Positions 1-6,957 of a stretch of DNA of 64,000 bases are shown here, in pieces (position 1 is the stretch's first letter; the number at the start of each line of letters is the position of its first letter). The notes below the pieces were generated by a model, which had not been told where the DNA came from, did not search any database, and worked only from the letters and a program-made list of their open reading frames with translations. Both the position numbers and the translations under genes were made by a program. The stretch is taken from NCBI GenBank assembly GCA_934539585.1, contig CAKTCT010000003.1:1-64000 (forward strand), written 5' to 3'. The DNA is from an uncultured Oscillospiraceae bacterium. GTDB lineage: Bacteria > Bacillota > Clostridia > Oscillospirales > Ruminococcaceae.

Positions 1-185
1 GATGCTACCAAAAGATCAGGAAGGGGAGGCTGGACAGCCCGGTGGGCTGTCCGGCCGAGGGGAACCCTATCAAGGGGTTCCCCAGCAGCGGTACACCACT
101 CCCATGTCGCCGCGGCTGGTTTCCTCGCGTTGGGTTTTAGTGGCCGTGCGACAAGCTGCACGGCGACGGATTCGGGCGGCCCGTA
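1..185 (+). repeat. Stem-loop-train repeat, copy A (cut by window edge)
   Basis: This stretch is nearly identical to 299-483 (offset 298). It holds stem-loops 4 to 6 of the repeat, including a GGACAGCCC/GGGCTGTCC hairpin and a GGGGAACCC/GGGGTTCCCC hairpin, followed by a tail of about 95 bp with little symmetry. The left part of the unit lies outside the window. Short open frames run through it, but they cross the hairpins, have no ribosome binding site and are not conserved between copies, so I treat it as non-coding. Confidence 0.85.
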
Positions 186-195
186 AGGGGCCGAA

Positions 196-483
196 GCGTT
201 GGCAGAAATAAGTTTTGGGTCCAGCCTTTTTCAAAAGGCTGGTAGGGTTCTCAGGGGCAAAGCCCCTGAGTCGCCCTCCGCAGAGGGCGAAATTCCCTGA
301 TGCTACCAAAAGATCAGGAAGGGGAGGCTGGACAGCCCGGTGGGCTGTCCGGCCGAGGGGAACCCTATCAAGGGGCTCCCCAGCAGCGGTACGCCACTCC
401 CATGTCGCCGCGGCTGATTTCCTCGCGTTGGGTTTCGGTAGCCGCGCGACAGGCTGCACGGCGACGGATTCGGGCGGCCCGTG
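196..483 (+). repeat. Stem-loop-train repeat, copy B (linker, six hairpins, tail)
   Basis: After a linker (GCGTTGGCAGAAATAAGT) come six consecutive stem-loops: 221-242 (arms CCAGCCTTTT/AAAAGGCTGG), 250-270 (CTCAGGGGC/GCCCCTGAG), 271-290 (TCGCCCTC/GAGGGCGA), 297-319 (CCTGAT/ATCAGG), 330-350 (GGACAGCCC/GGGCTGTCC) and 357-382 (GGGGAACCC/GGGGCTCCCC, imperfect). A tail follows to 483. The same order occurs on the other strand at 60366-60680, with compensatory base changes in the arms. Copies A and B form a partial tandem of period 298. The function is unknown; no transposase is adjacent. Confidence 0.85.
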
Positions 484-774
484 GGATAGATTCCGCATCG
501 TGGCGTTTTGCGTCGGACTCCAATAGCCGCACGATCGGTTGCAGCTGAGGAATCGGAGGGCCCGAGGGCGGTTTTGGCATGGAAAAATCGATTCTGACGC
601 AGGAAATTGGCCCTGTGCGGAAATGGCGCGCTTTGCCGTGGCGGAAGTCGGAAACACCGGAAAAACCGGGGCTCAGCATGGAACACGCCGGTTTTGTACG
701 GAAATAACCGGCTCTGTATCCTGGCGCAAATCCGCCTGAGGCCGGGCTTTTGAGCGATTGCGATAGCAAAAGGG
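484..774. other. Intergenic, no gene seen
   Basis: This stretch follows the repeat tail and shows no ribosome binding site, plausible start or family resemblance in any frame. I see nothing else in it. Confidence 0.5.
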
Positions 775-806
775 CAAGGGGAACCCTGTAAAAGGGCTCC
801 CCTAAA
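775..806 (-). terminator. Hairpin after the first ABC locus
   Basis: An imperfect stem of AGGGGA-CCCT with AGGG-TCCCCT lies just past the stop at 824. On the minus strand it is followed by a T-containing tract. It resembles stem-loop 6 of the nearby repeat, so it may be a lone repeat hairpin used as a terminator. Confidence 0.5.
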
Positions 807-823
807 GCGCTTGTGCGGATGTC

Positions 824-2416
824 TTACAGGGCTTTGTAGCGCTGGAAGGCGTCGTTGTAGATTTTCAGGATGTCTTCAATGCCCATCTTCTCCAGCTGGG
901 CCACGAAGTCCTCAAACTCGGACAGGGGCTTTTTGCCGGTGATGAAGCCGTCCAGGGATTCGTCCAGGTAGGTCTTGATCTCGCCGTCGTAGACGCTGGT
1001 GATGGTGCTCTTTTCCTCGTCGGTGAACTTCAGGGCGGGGACGGGCTCAACGATGTAGGGATCATAGAAGCTCACAGCGGCTTCAAACTTGCCTTCGCCG
1101 GCGGTGCGGCCGAACTCGGCGGAAGCCAGCTGGTTGTGGGGCAGCCAGGTGTTGATGCCGTACTTTCTGGCAGCGCCCAGAGGGCCGTCTTCGCTTTTGA
1201 GGATTTCATCGGTGTAAATGGGCTTGCCGTCTTCCATGGTGTAGGTGGTGCCCTCCACGCCGAAGTTCATCAGCTGGGTGCCTTCTTCGCTGAAAACGTA
1301 GTTCCAGATGGACATGATGTGCTCCTTCACCTTGGAGTCCTTGCTGACCGCCACGGCGTTGGTGCGGGTCTGGGGCATCTGGGAGTAGACGCGGGCTTTG
1401 CCGATGGACTCGTCAATGGGAGGCAGGATCACGGCCAGATCGGCGTTTTCGTCCTGGATGGAAGCGGCTTCTTCCACGCCGATGCCCCAGGCGATCCACA
1501 TGCCGGCCCGGCTTTCGGAGATGAGGCCGTCGATGGTGGAGTAGTCGCGGGTCAGGTACTCCTGGTCAATGAGGCCCTCGCTGTACAGGCGGTTCAGGTA
1601 GGCCAGGGCATCCTTCATCCGGGGATCGGTGGCGCCGAAAAGAATCTCACTGCCGTCGTCGCTGACGTAGAAGTCCTCGTCGATGCCGAAGGAGGCGTCA
1701 AACATGCTCAGTCCGGGAGACTCGGCGTCGCCCCGGCGGGCATCGGAAGCGATCAGGGGGATTTCGTCGGCTTCGCCGTTGCCGTTGGGGTCCTGCTCCT
1801 TAAAGGCTTTCAGGACCTGGTAGTATTCCTCGGTGGTGGTGGGGACGGACAGGCCAAGCTTGTCCAGCCAGTCCTGCCGGACGATGACGGCGTTGGCAAA
1901 GCGGAAGGCCGCCTTGGACTGGATGGTGTAGATGTTGCCGTCGGCGGAGGTCAGGTCCTTCCGCAGGAAGGAGTTCTCCTCCATGAGCTTTTCGTAGTTG
2001 GGGCAGTAGTCATGGATCAGGTCGTTGAGGGGGGCGAAGGCTTTATAGTATTTCAGGATGGGGTCCGAGACGTAGATGACCATATCCGGGACCTCGCCGG
2101 AAGACATCATCAGGTTGAACTTCTCGCCGGTGCCCGTGGAGGGGGAGACGGTGAAATCGAAGTCGGTGTGGGTGATCTCGCTGAGCTGCTGGACCACCAG
2201 GATGTCGTTGGTCATGGGCATGCTGGCCGTGTTGGGGCAGAATACGGTGACAGGGGTGTTTTCTTCCGTGCCGGAGTTATCCGGCGAGGAAGCGGCGGTG
2301 GAGCTGCCCTGGCTGTCCGGCGTGGAAGACGCGGGCTCCTTGGAGCTGCAGCCGCCCAGGACGGAAACCGCCATTACGGCGCCCAGAAGCGCGCAGAGAA
2401 TCCGTTTGGTTTTCAT
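824..2416 (-). CDS. Extracellular solute-binding lipoprotein, sugar ABC transporter (LplA-like)
   Basis: Probable substrate-capture protein of a CUT1-type oligosaccharide ABC importer, anchored outside the membrane. The 530-residue product starts with a lipoprotein signal peptide ending in a lipobox with Cys23 (VLGGC), then a Ser/Thr/Pro-rich linker to about residue 55. The rest has the length and style of the large family-1 solute-binding proteins that partner LplB and LplC permeases, including a DPNGNGEADEIPL segment typical of that group. A ribosome binding site (AGGAGG) precedes ATG 2416. It is the last gene of a minus-strand operon after two permeases, with a divergent AraC-type regulator and a GH42 enzyme nearby. 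The substrate is unknown; a galactoside is inferred from the GH42 neighbour. Confidence 0.9.
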   Translation of the reverse strand: MKTKRILCALLGAVMAVSVLGGCSSKEPASSTPDSQGSSTAASSPDNSGTEENTPVTVFCPNTASMPMTNDILVVQQLSEITHTDFDFTVSPSTGTGEKFNLMMSSGEVPDMVIYVSDPILKYYKAFAPLNDLIHDYCPNYEKLMEENSFLRKDLTSADGNIYTIQSKAAFRFANAVIVRQDWLDKLGLSVPTTTEEYYQVLKAFKEQDPNGNGEADEIPLIASDARRGDAESPGLSMFDASFGIDEDFYVSDDGSEILFGATDPRMKDALAYLNRLYSEGLIDQEYLTRDYSTIDGLISESRAGMWIAWGIGVEEAASIQDENADLAVILPPIDESIGKARVYSQMPQTRTNAVAVSKDSKVKEHIMSIWNYVFSEEGTQLMNFGVEGTTYTMEDGKPIYTDEILKSEDGPLGAARKYGINTWLPHNQLASAEFGRTAGEGKFEAAVSFYDPYIVEPVPALKFTDEEKSTITSVYDGEIKTYLDESLDGFITGKKPLSEFEDFVAQLEKMGIEDILKIYNDAFQRYKAL

Positions 2417-2479
2417 GGGAATTCCTCCTTTAAGATTGGTTAATATCCGCTACGGCCGGAAGGACCGGCCGGATACGAC

Positions 2480-3358
2480 TTATTCCTTGATGGAGCCTAA
2501 CATGACGCCCTTGACGAAGTATTTCTGGATGAAGGGGTAAACGCAGAGGATGGGAACCGTGGCGAACATGATGGTGGCGTACTTGACGCCCTCGCTGCCC
2601 TGGCGCTGGCCCATCTGCATGGAGGCAAACTGCTTGTCCATGGAGTTTTGCAGGACGATGTCCCGGAGGAGAATCTGAAGGGGGTACTTTTCCGGGGTGT
2701 TCAGGTAGATCATGGCCTGGAAGTAGTCGTTCCAGTGGCCCACGGCGTAGAAAAGGCCGATGGTCATGATGGAGGGGATGGACAGGGGAAGGACGATCCG
2801 CAGCAGCGTGCCCAACTCCGAGCTGCCGTCGATGCGGGCGGCCTCCAGGAGGCTGACCGGGGTGGCCTGGAAGAAGGTCTTCATCATGATCAGGTTCCAG
2901 GTGCTGACGGCGGTGGGCAGAATCATGACCCAGAAGCTGTCCAGCAGGTGGAGGGACTTGATGACCAGGTAGGTGGGGATCAGGCCGCCGCCGAACAGCA
3001 TGGTGAAGGTGAAGAAGAAGGTGATGGGCTTCCGTCCGGGCAGGTCCTTCCGGGAGAGGGGGTACGCGCCCAGGATGGTCAGCACCAGGTTCACCGCGGT
3101 GCCCACAACGGTATAGAGGATGGTGTTCACGTAGGAAAGGCCGATATTGGGGTAGTCGAAGACCAGCTTGTAGGTGCGGGTCTGGAAGCCTACGGGCAGG
3201 AAGGTGACTTTTCCGCCCAGAATGGCCGGGTCGCTGCTGAAGGAGCAGGCCAGCACGTAAATGAAGGGGTACAGCGTGATGATGCAGACCAGGATGATCA
3301 GGGCGTAGTTGATGATCTCAAAGGCGATGCGGCCTGAGGTTTTTTTGCCGTAATACAT
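2480..3358 (-). CDS. ABC transporter permease, LplC/YtcP-like
   Basis: Second transmembrane subunit of the first sugar importer, 292 residues, of the MalG/LplC type. Hydrophobic segments occur near residues 15-35, 75-100, 110-135, 140-160, 190-210 and 255-275. The EAA loop that contacts the ATPase is visible as LLEAARIDGSSELGTLLRIVLP, here split by motif: EAARIDG then a conserved Pro. The C-terminus ends in GVMLGSIKE, matching the GVM(L/V)GS(I/L)K ending of the family; the permease at 28477 ends the same way. It lies 16 nt after the upstream permease gene, so the two are probably co-transcribed. No ATPase gene is nearby. Confidence 0.93.
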   Translation of the reverse strand: MYYGKKTSGRIAFEIINYALIILVCIITLYPFIYVLACSFSSDPAILGGKVTFLPVGFQTRTYKLVFDYPNIGLSYVNTILYTVVGTAVNLVLTILGAYPLSRKDLPGRKPITFFFTFTMLFGGGLIPTYLVIKSLHLLDSFWVMILPTAVSTWNLIMMKTFFQATPVSLLEAARIDGSSELGTLLRIVLPLSIPSIMTIGLFYAVGHWNDYFQAMIYLNTPEKYPLQILLRDIVLQNSMDKQFASMQMGQRQGSEGVKYATIMFATVPILCVYPFIQKYFVKGVMLGSIKE

Positions 3359-3373
3359 GGTGCTCCTCCTTTC

Positions 3374-4306
3374 TTACCAGATGCTGATTTCGGTGAACTT
3401 GGCCGACAGCTTGTTGGAGATGGTCACCAGGATCAGGCCAATCACCGACTGGAACAGGCCCACGGCGGTGGCGAAGCTGTAATCCGCGTCCTGGAGGCCC
3501 CGGCGGTAAACGTAGGTGGAGATGACGTCGGCGGTTTCATAGATGGTGGGGTTGTACATCAGGATGATGCTTTCGTAGCCCACGCTCAGGACGCTGCCCA
3601 GCTGGAGGATCAGCAGGATGCCGATGGTGTTGGAGATGCCGGGAAGGGTCACGTGCCAGGTCTGCCGCCAACGGCCGCCGCCGTCGATGTAGCAGGCTTC
3701 ATACAGCTCGGTGTTGATGCCGGTGAGAGCCGAGAGGTAAATGATGGTGCCCCAGCCCAGACCCTTCCAGAGATTCATGGCGGTATAGACGCCCCAGAAG
3801 TATTTCGGTTCGTTGAGGAAGTAGATGCTTTCGTGGCCGAAGAAGTTGAGAATGCGGTTGATCAGGCCGTTGTCCAGGGACAGGAACTGGACGAACATGC
3901 TGACGATGACCACGGTGGAAATGAAGTAGGGCAGGTAGGAAATGGTCTGGGAGACCTTCTTGAAGACCATGTTCCCCACTTCGTTGAACATCAGCGCCAG
4001 GATGATAGGGGCCGTAAAGCCGAAAACCAGGTTGTAAAGGCTGATGGCCAGGGTGTTCCGGATCAGCCGCGGCGCAAACATGGAGGAGAAAAACTGCTTG
4101 AAGTACCGGAAGCCTACCCAGGGGCTCCCGAAGATGCCGTCGTAGATGTTGTAGTCCTTGAATGCAATGACCAGGCCCCCCATGGGCGCATAGACGAAAA
4201 CCAGATAGTAGATGATCACCGGCAGCAGCATCAGATATAACGGCAGATACCGCCGGAACCGTGCAGCTCCTTTGCCGGGGCGTTTGACCGAAGCGGTCCG
4301 TTGCAT
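3374..4306 (-). CDS. ABC transporter permease, LplB-like
   Basis: First transmembrane subunit of the first sugar importer, 310 residues, MalF/LplB type. I chose ATG 4306 because AGGGAGG lies just upstream and the protein then starts with a basic segment followed by the first membrane helix (LPLYLMLLPVIIYYLVF). An upstream in-frame ATG at 4420 would add 38 unrelated residues and lacks a ribosome binding site. The EAA-type loop is seen as YEACYIDGGGRWRQTWHVTLP. The end KFTEISIW is typical of LplB proteins. It is the first gene of the operon and faces the regulator at 4677 across a 370-bp divergent spacer. Confidence 0.92.
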   Translation of the reverse strand: MQRTASVKRPGKGAARFRRYLPLYLMLLPVIIYYLVFVYAPMGGLVIAFKDYNIYDGIFGSPWVGFRYFKQFFSSMFAPRLIRNTLAISLYNLVFGFTAPIILALMFNEVGNMVFKKVSQTISYLPYFISTVVIVSMFVQFLSLDNGLINRILNFFGHESIYFLNEPKYFWGVYTAMNLWKGLGWGTIIYLSALTGINTELYEACYIDGGGRWRQTWHVTLPGISNTIGILLILQLGSVLSVGYESIILMYNPTIYETADVISTYVYRRGLQDADYSFATAVGLFQSVIGLILVTISNKLSAKFTEISIW

Positions 4307-4339
4307 GTTCAGCGCCTCCCTGATTGATTGGATGCCCTT

Positions 4340-4345
4340 ATTATA
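4340..4345 (-). promoter_or_regulatory. Candidate -10 box of the first ABC operon
   Basis: TATAAT on the minus strand, 34 nt upstream of ATG 4306. No good -35 box is present at 17 bp, which fits a promoter that needs an activator such as the divergent AraC protein. Confidence 0.5.
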
Positions 4346-4379
4346 GCAGGCGGGGGGGATTTGGGAAATCCTTAATTTT

Positions 4380-4470
4380 TTTGTGCAACTCTGCCAGTTT
4401 TGTGCGCGTGTCGTGGACACAAACTAGAGTACACCAGATATTGTGTATTTATTTTAATATCGGCACAAAA
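4380..4470. promoter_or_regulatory. Cluster of TTTGTGY half-sites, candidate AraC operator
   Basis: The divergent spacer carries TTTGTGC at 4380 and 4399, the inverse ACACAAA near 4418, TTGTGT at 4441 and inverse GCACAAAA at 4463. The first two are direct repeats 19 bp apart. Spaced half-sites of this kind upstream of a weak promoter are what AraC-family activators bind. The link to the regulator at 4677 is inference. Confidence 0.45.
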
Positions 4471-4572
4471 TACAGTACCGTGAAAATCTTATTCTCCGTT
4501 TTTTTGGTTTAAAAATTGGGAGGACCGAAAAAATAGAGATGGGAAAACCGCGCCTTTTTCCGAAAAATGTGG

Positions 4573-4578
4573 TATAAT
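4573..4578 (+). promoter_or_regulatory. Extended -10 promoter of the AraC regulator gene
   Basis: TGG precedes TATAAT, giving an extended -10 element about 100 nt upstream of ATG 4677. No convincing -35 box is seen. A small hairpin-like GC stretch (CACCCGG/CCGGGGTG) lies in the leader at about 4628-4652. Confidence 0.5.
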
Positions 4579-4676
4579 CGAAGGAGATTCGGACATCTCT
4601 GCCCCGGAAGGGGCGTTTTCCATAAAGACACCCGGCGGAGGGGCCGGGGTGTCATTGCAGAAAGGACGGAAGCGGT

Positions 4677-6938
4677 ATGCGAAAGCTGATCTCCTACATC
4701 CGGACCCATACCTTTTTAAAACTGATCCTGGCGTTTCTCTCCATTTTAACGGCGTCCCTGGTGGCCCTGGGGGCCTTTTCCTACTCCTCCTACCGGTCGT
4801 CGCTGCTGGAGGACGCCATCGGCAGCAGCCGGACCAGCGTCAGCTTTATTATGGAAGGGCTGGACAGCGAGATCAAGACCCTCCACTACGCCGCCCTCAG
4901 CGTGATGAACAACACCACCCTGAAAAATTTCGATACCTACCGGAAGGACACCTCTCCGGACGCCCAGTTCCGCCTGAAAGACATGATGGAGGAGATTTCC
5001 TACCTGGAAAACAGCTTTCTCCCCCTGGAGAGCCTGTGGCTTTACAGCAGCGCCGGGGACCTGTTCATCACCCGCCACGGCGGCTTTCTCCGGGAGGAGT
5101 TCCTGGGCAGGCAGATGCAGGTGGAGCGCCTGGCCGGGGGCTCCCTGTCCGAGGCGCTGGACGAGCCGGGGCCCTTCCGCTACGTCTGCACCGCCAACGT
5201 CAGCAGCTACTACGGCTCCGACTGCATCCTGACCTTTTTCCGCTCCATCACCGATTACCAGAACCGCGTCACCGGGCAGATGATCCTGAACGTCAGCCGC
5301 AGCACCTTTACTGAAATTCTGGACAAGGCGGGGCTGCGGAAGGAGCTGACGGTGCTCCTGCTGGACGGCGACGGGGAGCTGATCTGCGGCTCCCGGAACG
5401 CCGACGCCATTTCCTTATGGGCCGGGGAAGCCTGGACCCAGCTCTCCGCCGGGGACGCTCCCGGGGAGGCCGCCGAGGTGACGCTGGGCGGCGGCACCTA
5501 CACCGGGTGGATCACCCGGTCGTCGGAAAGCGGCCTGCAGTACATGGCCCTCATCGATCAGGAGCTGCTTTTGCAGAACGTGGAGCACATCCGGCTGGTG
5601 ACTATGGGCCTGGCCGCCCTGTGCATCCTGGCCAGCGCCATTCTGGCGGTGTGCTTCACCTCCCAGATGTTCGCGCCCATCCGGAAGATCATCCGCTACA
5701 TCCAGGCGGAGCAAGGCGGGGACTCCGGCTACCAGGACGTGGCCCTGATCCAGTCCTTCTTAGACTACATGAAAAGCCAGAACCAGCAGCTTCAGCAGAG
5801 CATCGACAGCTACGCCCTTCTGATGGAGGAGGCCGCCCTGACGGAGCTCCTCTACTCCCGGGAGCAGCCCATGATGGAGCTGTACCGGAAGGCCAACCTG
5901 CTGCCCGACTTCCCCTACGACCGTTTTACCGTAGCCGTGGTCCCGGCGGAGGACGCCGGGGAGCTGGGGGAGCAGGCGGCGGCTCTGGCCAGGGAGGAGC
6001 CCTTCTGCTCCCGGCTGGCGGTGTGGAAGATCGGTCAGAGCGAGCGGCTGATTCTGGTGTTCAACCTCCGGGCCGGGGCGGAGGACGCCGTCCACGACTT
6101 CCTGGAGCTTCTGACCAAGGGGTCCGGGGCGGAAAAGCCGCTGTACGCCTACGGCAAGACCTATCCGGCCCTGTCCGGCATTTACGATTCCTTCCACCAG
6201 GCGCTGAACCTCCTCATCGTCAAGCCGGAGGTCCGGGGGTCGGATAAGAAAGCCTACGAGGAGGCCCTCAGCGCCAGCTACATCACCAGCTTTTATCCCC
6301 AGGACACCGAATGGAAGCTGATCCGGCAGATCAAGTCCCGGGATTTCGACGACGGGCCCCGGTCGCTGCTTCTGGAGCTGTTCCGGAAGAACAGCCAGGA
6401 CGGGGAGAACGCCTTGCGGCTGGAAAGCCTGTTCGTTCAGCTTCTGATGACGGTGAACCGGGTCATTGCGGAAATGCAGCTGGACGGCGGGGCCATCTTC
6501 GGCAAGGACAGCAGCCCCTACCGGACCCTGGAGGGCCTTTCCTCCCCGGAGGAGAAGCAGCGGTACGTTCTGGAGACCTTCCGGAAGCTGTCGGAGCACA
6601 TCCGGTGCAGCCGCACCAGCAAAAGCGCTGAAATCTATCAGCGGATGCTGGATTACATCGAGGAGCATTACCGGGAGGACCTTTCCTTAAACGAGCTGTC
6701 CTATCAGCTGGAGCTGTCCCCCTCCTACCTCAGCAGCGTTTTTAAGGAGTATAACCACGCCACCTTCCTGGAGTATCTGAGCCGCTACCGGGTGGCCAGG
6801 GCCAAGCCCCTGCTGCTCCAGACCGAGGATTCGGTGACGGACATCGCCCAGCAGGTGGGATATTCCAACGTCAACACCTTTATCCGCATTTTCAAAAAGG
6901 AAGAAGGCGTCACCCCGGGCCAGTACCGGATGCGATAA
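4677..6938 (+). CDS. Membrane-bound AraC-family transcriptional regulator
   Basis: Probable one-component sensor controlling the adjacent glycan locus, 753 residues. A first membrane helix at about residues 15-37 and a second at about 305-328 flank an extracellular sensing region of roughly 270 residues. A cytoplasmic linker follows, and two helix-turn-helix motifs of an AraC domain occupy about 650-750 (LSLNELSYQLELSPSYLSSVFKE, split here: first recognition helix SPSYLSSVFK; second NVNTFIRIFKKE). The ending EGVTPGQYRMR is typical AraC. The start has a GGAAGCGGT-type site. It is divergent from the permeases and 19 nt ahead of the GH42 gene, so it is probably co-transcribed with it. A similar regulator lies at 21223. 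Confidence 0.92.
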   Translation: MRKLISYIRTHTFLKLILAFLSILTASLVALGAFSYSSYRSSLLEDAIGSSRTSVSFIMEGLDSEIKTLHYAALSVMNNTTLKNFDTYRKDTSPDAQFRLKDMMEEISYLENSFLPLESLWLYSSAGDLFITRHGGFLREEFLGRQMQVERLAGGSLSEALDEPGPFRYVCTANVSSYYGSDCILTFFRSITDYQNRVTGQMILNVSRSTFTEILDKAGLRKELTVLLLDGDGELICGSRNADAISLWAGEAWTQLSAGDAPGEAAEVTLGGGTYTGWITRSSESGLQYMALIDQELLLQNVEHIRLVTMGLAALCILASAILAVCFTSQMFAPIRKIIRYIQAEQGGDSGYQDVALIQSFLDYMKSQNQQLQQSIDSYALLMEEAALTELLYSREQPMMELYRKANLLPDFPYDRFTVAVVPAEDAGELGEQAAALAREEPFCSRLAVWKIGQSERLILVFNLRAGAEDAVHDFLELLTKGSGAEKPLYAYGKTYPALSGIYDSFHQALNLLIVKPEVRGSDKKAYEEALSASYITSFYPQDTEWKLIRQIKSRDFDDGPRSLLLELFRKNSQDGENALRLESLFVQLLMTVNRVIAEMQLDGGAIFGKDSSPYRTLEGLSSPEEKQRYVLETFRKLSEHIRCSRTSKSAEIYQRMLDYIEEHYREDLSLNELSYQLELSPSYLSSVFKEYNHATFLEYLSRYRVARAKPLLLQTEDSVTDIAQQVGYSNVNTFIRIFKKEEGVTPGQYRMR

Positions 6939-6957
6939 AAACGAAGGGAGATTTTTC

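Noticed and set aside
1..483. CRISPR array or integron attC cassette array
   Set aside because: The hairpins are different from one another, there are no unique spacers between identical repeats, and no cas or integrase gene is present.
484..774. Short open frames between the repeat and the first ABC locus
   Set aside because: They start inside or beside repeat hairpins and show neither ribosome binding site nor recognisable product.
4307..4420. Upstream start for the LplB-like permease
   Set aside because: The extension has no ribosome binding site and is polar; ATG 4306 follows AGGGAGG and begins like its family.
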